Assembly: GCF_003668565.1 (NCBI RefSeq)
Contig: NZ_RCWJ01000002.1
Coordinates: 682,001 to 746,000 of the forward strand
Direction of reading: 5' to 3'
Length of the DNA stretch: 64,000 bases
Origin: Mycetocola zhadangensis
GTDB taxonomy: Bacteria; Actinomycetota; Actinomycetes; Actinomycetales; Microbacteriaceae
Part shown: one piece after another, positions 36,178 to 44,368 of the stretch
Position numbering within the stretch: position 1 is the first letter of the stretch
How the letters are laid out: every line of letters starts with the position of its first letter
Program-made: the position numbers and the translations under genes
Notes under the pieces: generated by a model
Told to the model about the DNA's origin: nothing
What the model saw: only the letters and a program-made list of their open reading frames with translations
Database searches by the model: none

Positions 36178-37104
36178 ATGAAATCTTCCGCAAACCGCCT
36201 GCTCGCTATTGGAGCTGTGGCGCTGCTGGCAATCGGCCTCGCGTCGTGTTCGGCAACGACCGCAGCAACTGGCGGAGCGGCTCGTGCTGACGGAGCAAGT
36301 TTTGCCGTGAACGAAAACACTCTGGTGTTCGGCGTTGTGCCCGACTCCGTTGACACGGAGACCAACTACCAGCCGCTGATGGACTACATCGCACAGGAGA
36401 CAGGGAAGGACGTCGAGTACCACGAATCGACCGACTACGCCGCACTCATCGAGGCCGCAATCGCCGGCAAAATTGACGTGGCATCCTTCTCTGGATTCAC
36501 CTATGTCACCGCGCTCAACAATGGCGCCGACATCGTTCCCATCTCCTCGATCGTCACCGTCGAAGGGCAAGAACCCGGTTACTTCGCGCAGGCGATCGTC
36601 CCGGCTTCGAGCAAGATCTCCTCGCTCGAAGAGTTCGCCGACAAGAAGGTCTGCTTTGTCGACCCTTCGTCCACATCGGGATACCTCTTCCCGAGTTACA
36701 ACCTTCTTGAAGCTGGGATCGATCCGGAAACCGACATCACCCCGGTGTTCGCCGGTAAGCACGACGTCAGCGTGCAGAAGGTCGGCGAGGGCAAAGAGTG
36801 CGAAGCAGGGTTTGCCGAGGACAGCGAAGTCAAAAAGAGCGACGCCGTCAAAGTGATCGCCGAGACGATGGTGCCCGGAGCGCCCATCGTGATCTCCGGC
36901 TCGCTGCCCGACGAACTCCAGTCAGACCTCACAACGCTGCTCGGCCAGGTCACCATCGACGAGATCATCGCGGCAGGCATCGACAGTGCCGACTCTGACG
37001 CCTTCCGCAACACGTTCTTCGCCACCGAACCAGTCGACGACGCGTACTACGACACCATCCGTGACATCTGCGAGACGACCAAAGCCACACAGTGTGAGGG
37101 CTAG
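36178..37104 (+). CDS. phnD: Phosphonate ABC transporter substrate-binding lipoprotein PhnD
   Basis: A 308-residue binding protein. The signal peptide ends in a lipobox (GLASCSAT, Cys at about residue 22). The mature part is PhnD-like: LVFGVVPDSVDTETNYQPLMDYIAQETGKDVEYHESTDYAALIEAAIAGKIDVASFSGFTYV, then CFVDPSSTSGYLFP and the tail of residues that close the cleft. ATG 36178 begins the signal peptide. It starts a five-gene block with overlapping or near-overlapping starts. The ligand is probably a phosphonate such as an aminoethylphosphonate derivative. Confidence 0.92.
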   Translation: MKSSANRLLAIGAVALLAIGLASCSATTAATGGAARADGASFAVNENTLVFGVVPDSVDTETNYQPLMDYIAQETGKDVEYHESTDYAALIEAAIAGKIDVASFSGFTYVTALNNGADIVPISSIVTVEGQEPGYFAQAIVPASSKISSLEEFADKKVCFVDPSSTSGYLFPSYNLLEAGIDPETDITPVFAGKHDVSVQKVGEGKECEAGFAEDSEVKKSDAVKVIAETMVPGAPIVISGSLPDELQSDLTTLLGQVTIDEIIAAGIDSADSDAFRNTFFATEPVDDAYYDTIRDICETTKATQCEG

Positions 37105-37108
37105 GACC

Positions 37109-38041
37109 ATGACGAGCACACCCCTTATCCGGGTCGACGGGGTAACGAAGAAATTTGGAACGACAACCGCACTCCGCAACGTTGCCCTCTCGGTGGAACA
37201 GGGCGAAGTGGTCGTGCTGCTTGGTCTCTCAGGATCGGGCAAGTCCACTCTCCTCCGGCATCTGAACGGGCTCGAGCTTCCCACCCGCGGCCGGGTGTCA
37301 GTGCTCGGCGAAGAGGTGTCGAACCTCAGCGGTCGACGCCTTCGGGCGCTGCGCTCGCGCGTTGGCTTCGTCTTCCAATCGTTCGAACTCGTGCCGAGCC
37401 TCACCGTGCTGGAGAACGTCCTCACCGGCGCACTCGCGACAATCCGGGGACCACGCTTCGGGCTGTGGGGTTACTCCACGGCGTTGAAGCGCACAGCGCT
37501 CGGCCACCTTGACCGGGTCGGCCTCGCCCATCTGGCTTACCAGCGATCGGACACCCTCTCCGGAGGTCAACAGCAGCGGGTTGCGATCGCCAGGGCCCTC
37601 ATCCAGAACCCCGAAATTCTGCTTGCGGACGAGCCTGTGGCGTCCCTCGACCCCGAGTCGAGCGATTCGATCATGGCGCTGTTGCGCGAGATCGCCGCTG
37701 ACGCCGGTCTCACCGTCGTCTGCAGCCTGCACCAGGTTGATCTCGCCCTGTCGTGGGGCGACCGAATCGTCGGACTGCGGCACGGCGAGGTCGTGCTCGA
37801 TACTCCGACCGCTGACCTGAGCAAAGCCGAGGTCATGGAGATCTACGGCCGAGTGGCCACCTCCACTCGAGAGCTTGAAGCCATCGCGACCGAACTCACC
37901 GTCGCCGAGGTGCTCGGCGACGGTGAAACCGACGTCTACGAGATTCTCGCTGACGCACTCGACGACACCATCGTCGGCGCTGCGCCGGGGAACAGTGCCG
38001 ACGCCGACTACGCCCCGAGGAACTCACCCCAGTGGTCCTGA
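37109..38041 (+). CDS. phnC: Phosphonate ABC transporter ATPase PhnC
   Basis: A 310-residue ATP-binding subunit with Walker A GLSGSGKST, signature LSGGQQQRVAIARAL, Walker B ILLADEPVASLDPES and switch SLHQVDLA, the last being typical of PhnC. About 50 extra residues at the C-terminus are acidic and outside the usual domain. It follows phnD by four bases and overlaps phnE by ten. Confidence 0.93.
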   Translation: MTSTPLIRVDGVTKKFGTTTALRNVALSVEQGEVVVLLGLSGSGKSTLLRHLNGLELPTRGRVSVLGEEVSNLSGRRLRALRSRVGFVFQSFELVPSLTVLENVLTGALATIRGPRFGLWGYSTALKRTALGHLDRVGLAHLAYQRSDTLSGGQQQRVAIARALIQNPEILLADEPVASLDPESSDSIMALLREIAADAGLTVVCSLHQVDLALSWGDRIVGLRHGEVVLDTPTADLSKAEVMEIYGRVATSTRELEAIATELTVAEVLGDGETDVYEILADALDDTIVGAAPGNSADADYAPRNSPQWS

Positions 38042-39753
38042 TCACCGAACGCCCCGTTCTTGACGCGGCGCCCGAACCCGTCGCGCTGCCTTATCGGCGT
38101 CTGCCGCCTGAACGAGTCGCCGCGACGCTGACCATCGTCGCCCTGCTTGTTGTCTCGATCGTGTCGCTGGTCGACGTGAACATCTCAATTCCGTCGATGC
38201 TCGACAGCTGGTCGAACGCCGTGCGGTTCTTCGACCGGGTCGGTGTTGTCAGCTTCCCGCCGCTCGACGAGCTGCTTTACCTCACCGCGTTTACCGTCAG
38301 CCTCGTGCTGTGCGGCACGCTCCTTGCCGCGGTGCTCTCTGTGCCCGTCGCCTACATCTCCGCGGCCAACACAACGCCTGGCCCGCTCTGGCGAGGCGTC
38401 GGTCGCTTCGTCGGAGTGTTCACTCGAGCCATCCCCGACGTCGTCCTGGCCATGGTGTTCGTGCTGATGTTCTCACTCGGTTCACTACCGGGCATCCTGG
38501 CCATCGGCATCCACTCCGTCGGCATGATTTCCAAAATGTTCGCGGATGCCATCGAGCAAGTCGACGACGGACCCCGCCTCGCGATCCGTGCGGCCGGCGG
38601 CTCGAAATTACAGGAATTCAGCTCGGGTGTGTTGCCACAGGTCCTCCCGTCGTGGGTCGCCACGGTTCTGCACCGGAACGACATTAACCTGCGCGGCTCG
38701 GTCATCCTCGGATACGTCGGTGTCGCCGGACTTGGTGCGGAGATGGCACACGCGTTCAAATCGCTGGACTACTCCCTCGGTCTCGGCATCGCCATCGTGG
38801 TGTTTGCGCTCTGCGTGGCCATGGAAATCGTGTCGAGCGCTGTGCGAACGTCAATGCTCGGCACCCGCCCGACCGGAGGCCGTCTCGGCGACAGGCTCGT
38901 GCGGCTGGCGCTCGCAAACCGGCAGCCGCCGACTACCGCGCCTGTCGGTTCCGGCGACGCGGTGGAAAACGCACTCCGCCGTCCATGGACTCGGGAACGT
39001 GTTCGCACTGTCGTCTGGGGCTGGACCGCGGTCGCCGTGATCATCGGCAGTGTCCTGATCTGCGACATCTCCTGGGGCGACTTCCTCACTCTGTGGAGCT
39101 ACCTGCCGTCGATCGCCGCGAGCTTCTGGCCGCCCAGTTTCGGAAACTATGACGCGGCCATCCTGGTATCGGCGATGCTCGAAACGATCGCCATAGCGCT
39201 TGCTGCCACGGTGCTGACCCTGATCGTGTCGATGGTGATCGGCTCTCTGGCCGCGCGCAACATCGCGCCAAACGGACGGGTCCGCGGAGCCATGCGACTG
39301 CTCCTCGTCTGCATTCGCGGTGTACCTGAAATCATTTTGGCCATCGTGCTCATCGTCGTGACTGGGCTTGGGACCCAGGCAGGCACCCTCGCCCTCGCGT
39401 TCGGTGGAATCGGGCTGCTCGGCAAACTGATCGCCGATTCGTTCGAGGAGGTCAAGCCAGGGCCTGAGCGAGCGCTCACCGCGGCCGGGGCGACCCGAAT
39501 ACAGGTCTACGCGGGCGCCACCGTGCCGCAGGGAATGAAGGCGCTGCTCGGTCACAGCTTTTATCTCCTCGACACCAACATCCGAGCCGCGACCATCCTC
39601 GGAATCGTCGGTGGAGGTGGAGTCGGTTACTACCTGCTCAACGCAGGCCAGGGTTCCAAGTACGACCTGGTCACGAGCATCGTGCTCCTGATTTTCGTCA
39701 CAGTGCTGCTCGTCGAAGGGCTGGCCATGTGGATGAGGAGAGTATTTCGATGA
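38032..39753 (+). CDS. phnE: Phosphonate ABC transporter permease PhnE, two permease domains fused
   Basis: A 573-residue protein made of two PhnE-type permease halves. Each half has six or so hydrophobic segments and an EAA-like loop: first MFADAIEQVDDGPRLAIRAAGGSK, second IADSFEEVKPGPERALTAAGATR. The linker at about residues 275-325 is Pro/Arg-rich. Single-chain PhnE fusions occur in actinobacteria; many others have two separate proteins. The start is GTG 38032, ten bases inside phnC. The stop overlaps the oxidoreductase start by four bases. Confidence 0.92.
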   Translation: MVLITERPVLDAAPEPVALPYRRLPPERVAATLTIVALLVVSIVSLVDVNISIPSMLDSWSNAVRFFDRVGVVSFPPLDELLYLTAFTVSLVLCGTLLAAVLSVPVAYISAANTTPGPLWRGVGRFVGVFTRAIPDVVLAMVFVLMFSLGSLPGILAIGIHSVGMISKMFADAIEQVDDGPRLAIRAAGGSKLQEFSSGVLPQVLPSWVATVLHRNDINLRGSVILGYVGVAGLGAEMAHAFKSLDYSLGLGIAIVVFALCVAMEIVSSAVRTSMLGTRPTGGRLGDRLVRLALANRQPPTTAPVGSGDAVENALRRPWTRERVRTVVWGWTAVAVIIGSVLICDISWGDFLTLWSYLPSIAASFWPPSFGNYDAAILVSAMLETIAIALAATVLTLIVSMVIGSLAARNIAPNGRVRGAMRLLLVCIRGVPEIILAIVLIVVTGLGTQAGTLALAFGGIGLLGKLIADSFEEVKPGPERALTAAGATRIQVYAGATVPQGMKALLGHSFYLLDTNIRAATILGIVGGGGVGYYLLNAGQGSKYDLVTSIVLLIFVTVLLVEGLAMWMRRVFR

Positions 39754-40940
39754 GGGCACAGTACGACGTCGCCATCGTCGGCTCGGGAATCGTCGGACTC
39801 GGGGCAGCTCTCGCCGCAACCCGGCGAGGGCTGAGCGTGATCGTGATCGACAGGTCAGCCGAGATCCTGGGTGCGTCCGTGCGCAATTTTGGTCACCTCT
39901 GTTTTACTCCCCAGTCGGGAATCGCGAGAACTTTCGCCGCGGCCTCCCGCGAGCTGTGGTTGCAACTCGCCGTCGACGCGAAGCTTGAAGTGCGGCGCAC
40001 GGGCACCTTCGTGGTTGCTCGCCATTTGGACGAACTCGAAGTGCTCGGGGACCTCGCCGCTCGTCGAGCTGGCTCACAGGCACTGAGCTCGGGATCCGAA
40101 CAGCCGGAGGTGGAACTGCTCACGTCCGCCGAGATCGAAGGGCGTGTTCCTGTCGCACCAGGGTCGACGGTTGGCGGTGCGCATCTCGGGCTCGACCTGC
40201 AGGTGAACCCTCGTGACGCCGTTCACACGATCGCCGCTCACCTGGCGGAGCGCGGCGTCGAGTTTCTCCCGCGCACGGCTGTGACCGCCGTGCGCTCAGG
40301 ACGGGTGGAAACGACGCGGGGGATCATTCACGCGGGGATCGTTGTCGTTGCTGTCAACGCCGACATCGACCAGCTCTACCCTGACGTAGCGGAGCGCGTC
40401 GGCATTCGGCGGTGTGGGCTCGACATGCTCCGCGTCAACGCAGGTCTCCGCTTTCCTCTCGCCGGACCGCTTCTCACCGGCTGGTCGTTGTTGCGCTACA
40501 GCGCATTCACGCGATTTCCTGCAGCCGGAAGGATCCGGGAACGACTGCACGCGCAGCATCCGTATCTCGCCGCTCTCGACCTCAACCAGATGTACACCCA
40601 GCAACCGGACGGCTCACTCATCGTCGGCGATACGCACTACCGAGGGGACGCTATCGCGCCGTTTCAGGATGAGCGGGCAGCAGCCGCGCTGCTCGACATC
40701 ACCGCTGAGCTCTTCGGAACACCGCGACCGCGGGTGCTCGAGCGGTGGCAGGGGGTTTATGCCTCCGGTCCCGATGAGTACCTGATTGAACAGGTGGAGC
40801 CCGGCGTGCACCTGGCCGCAGCGACCACCGGTATCGGCATGACGACGGGACTCGGGCTCGCCGAGCACGTCGTCGAGTTCGCCCTTTCCTCCGCCACTTT
40901 CTCATCCCCATCGCTGACCCAGCAGAAAGAGTTCTCATGA
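39750..40940 (+). CDS. FAD-dependent oxidoreductase, TIGR03364-type, phosphonate-associated
   Basis: A 396-residue DAO-fold flavoenzyme (396 from ATG 39750; the frame is open seven codons earlier). VAIVGSGIVGLGAALAA binds FAD; RNFGHLCFTPQSG, VNPRDAVHTIAAHLAERGVEF and the terminal TTGIGMTTGLGLAE are family features. TIGR03364 is defined by association with phosphonate transporters and the phosphonatase-like HAD of the next gene; the proposed role is oxidative deamination of an aminophosphonate to its aldehyde. The ATGA overlaps on both sides show strict coupling. The substrate is not known from sequence. Confidence 0.88.
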   Translation: MRAQYDVAIVGSGIVGLGAALAATRRGLSVIVIDRSAEILGASVRNFGHLCFTPQSGIARTFAAASRELWLQLAVDAKLEVRRTGTFVVARHLDELEVLGDLAARRAGSQALSSGSEQPEVELLTSAEIEGRVPVAPGSTVGGAHLGLDLQVNPRDAVHTIAAHLAERGVEFLPRTAVTAVRSGRVETTRGIIHAGIVVVAVNADIDQLYPDVAERVGIRRCGLDMLRVNAGLRFPLAGPLLTGWSLLRYSAFTRFPAAGRIRERLHAQHPYLAALDLNQMYTQQPDGSLIVGDTHYRGDAIAPFQDERAAAALLDITAELFGTPRPRVLERWQGVYASGPDEYLIEQVEPGVHLAAATTGIGMTTGLGLAEHVVEFALSSATFSSPSLTQQKEFS

Positions 40941-41686
40941 CAACCTTCGACGAGATCCTCATCGACCAAGACCCAACTCAGTTTCACAACGACGACATCG
41001 AGACCATCGAGATCGAGCTTGTTGTGCTCGACATGGCAGGAACAACGGTGAAGGACGACGGGGTGGTCGAGCGTGCATTCGCTCTCGCCGCCGAACGCGC
41101 CGGCATCGTGCCAGCCGGACCCGAACTCGACGAGGCCCTGGACTACGTTCGAGCGACGATGGGCCAGTCGAAGATCGATGTCTTCCGGGCGCTCGCAGGC
41201 AATGACGATGACGCCGAACGCGCCAACGATGCGTTCGAGGATGCCTATGCCGAGATCGCCACAGCAGAGGGCGTCGAAGCGATTGCCGGAGCAGAAGACG
41301 TGCTCAGAGAGCTGCGTGAGGGTGGAGTGAAGATCGCGCTCACGACGGGGTTCTCGCGCCGCACCTGCGACATCCTGCTTGACGCCCTCGGGTGGCGGGA
41401 GCTCGTCGACGTCACGCTGTCGCCAGCTGATGCAGGCCGCGGGCGCCCGTTCCCTGACCTGCCTCTCACGGCACTGCTTCGCACTTCGGTGAGCCGGGTC
41501 GACGCCGTCGTTGTTGTCGGTGACACGGCGAGCGACATGCTGTCGGGAATCGCCGCAGGCGCAGGCCTCGTCGTCGGTGTGCTCACAGGAGCACACGACG
41601 AGGTAACACTTCGGGACGCCGGTGCCGACGAGGTGATCGACAGCATCGCCGGGCTGCCGAGGCTTTTGGGGCTCGACGAGGCATAG
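40937..41686 (+). CDS. Phosphonatase-like HAD hydrolase, TIGR03351-type
   Basis: A 249-residue HAD-fold enzyme. Motif I is LDMAGTTV with nucleophile D32, matching phosphonoacetaldehyde hydrolase rather than ordinary phosphatases; K79 in MGQSK sits where phosphonatase uses its Schiff-base lysine. Motif II is LTTGFSRRT, and motif IV VVGDTASDML. The cap carries the family's inserted helices. The likely reaction is C-P bond cleavage of a phosphono-aldehyde made by the preceding FAD enzyme, releasing phosphate. The first 25 residues are an extra acidic stretch not needed by the fold. Confidence 0.9.
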   Translation: MTTFDEILIDQDPTQFHNDDIETIEIELVVLDMAGTTVKDDGVVERAFALAAERAGIVPAGPELDEALDYVRATMGQSKIDVFRALAGNDDDAERANDAFEDAYAEIATAEGVEAIAGAEDVLRELREGGVKIALTTGFSRRTCDILLDALGWRELVDVTLSPADAGRGRPFPDLPLTALLRTSVSRVDAVVVVGDTASDMLSGIAAGAGLVVGVLTGAHDEVTLRDAGADEVIDSIAGLPRLLGLDEA

Positions 41687-41725
41687 ACGCAGTTCTTGGG
41701 CCACAAAACAGGGGGAGTGATCGCA

Positions 41726-42886
41726 ATGACGCGAGTAGTGAGTGACGGTATTGGTCGCGATGTTCTGGTGACACCGTCACCCGTAGCGATGGTGTGGCAG
41801 GGGGAGGGGCGGCCGCATGAAGCGCTCGCCGTGCCTGGGGTGTCTCTGGCGCCAGGCGAGTTGCTGGTCGAGGTCGAGCTGGCTACCGTCTGCGGGTCCG
41901 ACGTGCACACGGTGCTCGGGCACCGGCACGCACCGACCCCGCTTGTGCTCGGGCATGAGCAGGTGGGCCGGGTCACGGCTGTCGGTGAGGGAGCAGTGGC
42001 CTCGGACGGAACACCGCTCATCGTGGGGATGCGGGTGGTGTGGTCGGTCACCGTCAGTTGCGGCAGCTGCGATCGCTGTTCGCGCGGACTGGCCGAGAAG
42101 TGCCGGGCGCTGGCGAAATACGGCCACGACCGGGTTCACCGTGGGTGGGAGTTGAGCGGTGGCTTCGCGACGCACGTTCAGGTTCGTGCCGGGTCGACAG
42201 TTGTCCTCGTCGACGAGGCCCTCCCAGCCGCCGTTGCCGCACCGGCGTCGTGCGCGACGGCGACGGTCGCGGCCGCACTCGAAGCCGCAGCGGATCGGGT
42301 GCGATTGGCTGGTGCGACGGTTGTGGTCCTCGGCGCCGGACTGCTGGGCATCACCGCGACCGCAATGGCGACGGATGCTGGCGCGCGCGTTGTGGTCTCA
42401 GATCCGGATCCGCTCCGTCGGAGTGCTGCGCTCAGCTTTGGTGCAGCGGCGGTCGCCGATTCCCGGTCCGGTTTCCGATCGGCAACCGGGCTCGGCGGAG
42501 TGCTGGCGACGCTCACCGCTTCGGGTGCGGCCGAACCGCTCATCGTTCTTGAGATGTCTGGTTCAACCGCGGCTGTGTCGACCGCAATGAACCTGGTCGG
42601 AGTCGGTGGGGTGATCGTCCTGGTCGGGAGCGTGTCGCCGAGTGATGGCATCCGTCTCGATCCTGAAACTCTGGTCCGCGGACTGATCACCGTGCGCGGT
42701 GTGCACAACTACGCCGCGCGGCACCTGATCAGCGCCGTCGACTACCTGGAGCACGCGTGGTACCGGTATCCCTTCGCGCAGCTCGTCGGCAACACTTTTC
42801 CGCTAGCTCTGGTCGACGACGCACTCGCGCTCGCCGCGACCGGCACGCACCAGCGGGTGGCGCTCGACCCGCACCTGGGAGCTTAG
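41726..42886 (+). CDS. Zinc-binding alcohol dehydrogenase, TIGR03366-type, phosphonate-associated
   Basis: A 386-residue medium-chain dehydrogenase. Catalytic zinc ligands lie in CGSDVHTV and GHEQVG; the structural zinc site is CGSCDRCSRGLAEKC; the cofactor fold is VVVLGAGLLGITATAMA. TIGR03366 members recur beside phosphonate catabolism genes without a proven role; an alcohol/aldehyde step on the phosphonate carbon skeleton is plausible. The start at 41726 has GGGGGAG nine bases upstream. It begins 39 bases after the HAD gene, so it is probably in the same transcript. Its stop overlaps the converging VOC gene. Confidence 0.88.
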   Translation: MTRVVSDGIGRDVLVTPSPVAMVWQGEGRPHEALAVPGVSLAPGELLVEVELATVCGSDVHTVLGHRHAPTPLVLGHEQVGRVTAVGEGAVASDGTPLIVGMRVVWSVTVSCGSCDRCSRGLAEKCRALAKYGHDRVHRGWELSGGFATHVQVRAGSTVVLVDEALPAAVAAPASCATATVAAALEAAADRVRLAGATVVVLGAGLLGITATAMATDAGARVVVSDPDPLRRSAALSFGAAAVADSRSGFRSATGLGGVLATLTASGAAEPLIVLEMSGSTAAVSTAMNLVGVGGVIVLVGSVSPSDGIRLDPETLVRGLITVRGVHNYAARHLISAVDYLEHAWYRYPFAQLVGNTFPLALVDDALALAATGTHQRVALDPHLGA

Positions 42887-43773
42887 GCCGATGCGGCCTG
42901 CACGCGGATGAGGTTCGCCCACGGGTCGTCGAAGCTCAAGGTCTGGCCGTCGTCGCGCACCTGCACCTTGTGGTGGGTGAGGCGCTCGGTCAGCTCGCCG
43001 AGTGAGTCGGCCCCCGGAACCTGAATGTCGATGCGCCCGAGGCCAAGCGCTGGCATGCGGGGGCCGGCGCCGCGTGAGTTCCAAACGTTCATGGCCATGT
43101 GGTGGTGGTATCCACCCGCCGAGACGAAGAGCGCCTGATTGCCGAGCGAGGTGGTGGCGTCGAAGCCGAGCGTGTTCACGTAGAACTCGCGAGCGGTGGC
43201 GACGTCGCCGACCGAGAGGTGGACGTGCCCGATCTGCGCCCCGCCGAAGATCGACTCATCGGCCGGTGCGGTCTGGCCTTCGGCCGTGAGGTTCTGCGAA
43301 AGAAACTCGTTGGGGTCCACGTAGAGCGTCGCCATCTCGACCTGCCCGTGCACCCAGCTCCACTCGGTGCGCTCGCGGTCCCAGTACAGTTCAACCCCGT
43401 TTCCCTCGGGGTCGGTGAAGTAGAACGCGATGCTCACGAGGTGGTCCGCGCTCCCGGTGAACGTGCCGGGTGCCTGGCGCGCGACCGAGTACAGCGCGGC
43501 GGCCAGGGCGGCCTTCGAGTCGAACACGATGGCCGTGTGGAACAGTCCAGCCGATCCGGGGGAGGCGTGTTTGAGTTCGGGAGCGTGCTCGAGGATGACC
43601 GCTGGCACGCCGCCGCGACCGAGCGTCACCGAGTTTTCGGTGGCCGACAGGACACCGAGCGTGACAGCATCCGTGTAATAGGTTGTCATCGCGTCGAGGT
43701 CTGCCACGAGAAGCGTGACCGGGCCCATCGCGGTGTCTGCGGCCAGTTTGTCTGAGGGTGCGAGCGTGTTCAT
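42883..43773 (-). CDS. VOC family ring-cleavage dioxygenase-like protein
   Basis: A 296-residue protein of two glyoxalase/extradiol-type (VOC) modules: MGPVTLLVADLDAMTTYYTDAVTLGV starts the first and IGHVHLSVGDVATAREFYVNTLGFD the second. Metal-ligand candidates are H79 (GLFHTAI), E in NGVELYWDR, H in GHVHLS and HHHMAMNVW. It resembles the catechol-2,3-dioxygenase-like CatE/MhqA group linked to quinone and thiol-stress defence. It is close behind two overlapping palindromes that may hold a MarR-type site. It converges on the phosphonate dehydrogenase. Confidence 0.85.
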   Translation of the reverse strand: MNTLAPSDKLAADTAMGPVTLLVADLDAMTTYYTDAVTLGVLSATENSVTLGRGGVPAVILEHAPELKHASPGSAGLFHTAIVFDSKAALAAALYSVARQAPGTFTGSADHLVSIAFYFTDPEGNGVELYWDRERTEWSWVHGQVEMATLYVDPNEFLSQNLTAEGQTAPADESIFGGAQIGHVHLSVGDVATAREFYVNTLGFDATTSLGNQALFVSAGGYHHHMAMNVWNSRGAGPRMPALGLGRIDIQVPGADSLGELTERLTHHKVQVRDDGQTLSFDDPWANLIRVQAASA

Positions 43774-43782
43774 GATGGGTGT

Positions 43783-43803
43783 AACTATAGTTGTAGCGAC
43801 AAC
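43783..43803. promoter_or_regulatory. Overlapping palindromes and -10 element upstream of the VOC gene
   Basis: AACTATAGTT (43783-43792) is a perfect 10-base palindrome, and GTTGTAGCGACAAC (43790-43803) is an inverted repeat with five-base arms sharing its edge. On the minus strand TATAGT is placed as a -10 element about ten bases before the ATG at 43773, so binding there would block a near-leaderless transcript. MarR-type regulation is possible but no regulator gene is adjacent. Confidence 0.45.
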
Positions 43804-43856
43804 ATTCCCATAACTCCGAAAGGAAGCGCGGGTGGGGTACGAACCGCTTGCGGTCG

Positions 43857-44351
43857 CTACGAGCTTGCACCGATCGGTCCCCGCAGCACTCGTGCCAGGG
43901 AGACTGTCATCGGGTTGCTCGCATAAAAACCAAAGTGGGGAACGTCCCGATAGCCGACCGAGCGGTAGAGCGCGATCGCGGAGGGGTGGTTCTCGTTCGT
44001 CTCCAGCATCATCACTGTCGAGCCATGCTCATACGCCGACTCCTCGAGCCACGAAAGCACGGCGCGGGAAAAGCCCCGACCCCGAAAACTGTCGACGACA
44101 AACATCCGCTTAAGTTCTGCTTTGCCGTCACTCATCCGCCGCCACGCCCCCATCGCGACGGGCTCGCCGTCGACGTAACCGACAGCGACGGCGCCGTGCG
44201 GTGGCGAAAAATCGGAATCGTCGATCGGAGTCTCGTCTGGGCCGCCATAAATACGGACATACAGGTTCTGCAACTGCTCCACGAGCCGACGGGTATCGGG
44301 ATGCGAGTAGTCCCGGCGCTCAATGGCCAACGCTGGAGCGGGCTGTTGCAT
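43857..44351 (-). CDS. GNAT family N-acetyltransferase
   Basis: A 164-residue acetyltransferase with the acetyl-CoA site MFVVDSFRGRGFSRAVLSWLEE, then the HPSAIALYRSVGYRDVPHFG end. The start at ATG 44351 removes upstream non-coding frame. It begins 17 bases after the stop of the MFS gene, so it is likely co-transcribed with it. The substrate is unknown; GNAT plus MFS pairs often serve resistance, but this is only a possibility. Confidence 0.86.
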   Translation of the reverse strand: MQQPAPALAIERRDYSHPDTRRLVEQLQNLYVRIYGGPDETPIDDSDFSPPHGAVAVGYVDGEPVAMGAWRRMSDGKAELKRMFVVDSFRGRGFSRAVLSWLEESAYEHGSTVMMLETNENHPSAIALYRSVGYRDVPHFGFYASNPMTVSLARVLRGPIGASS

Positions 44352-44368
44352 GACGTGGCGTGGGGGAA

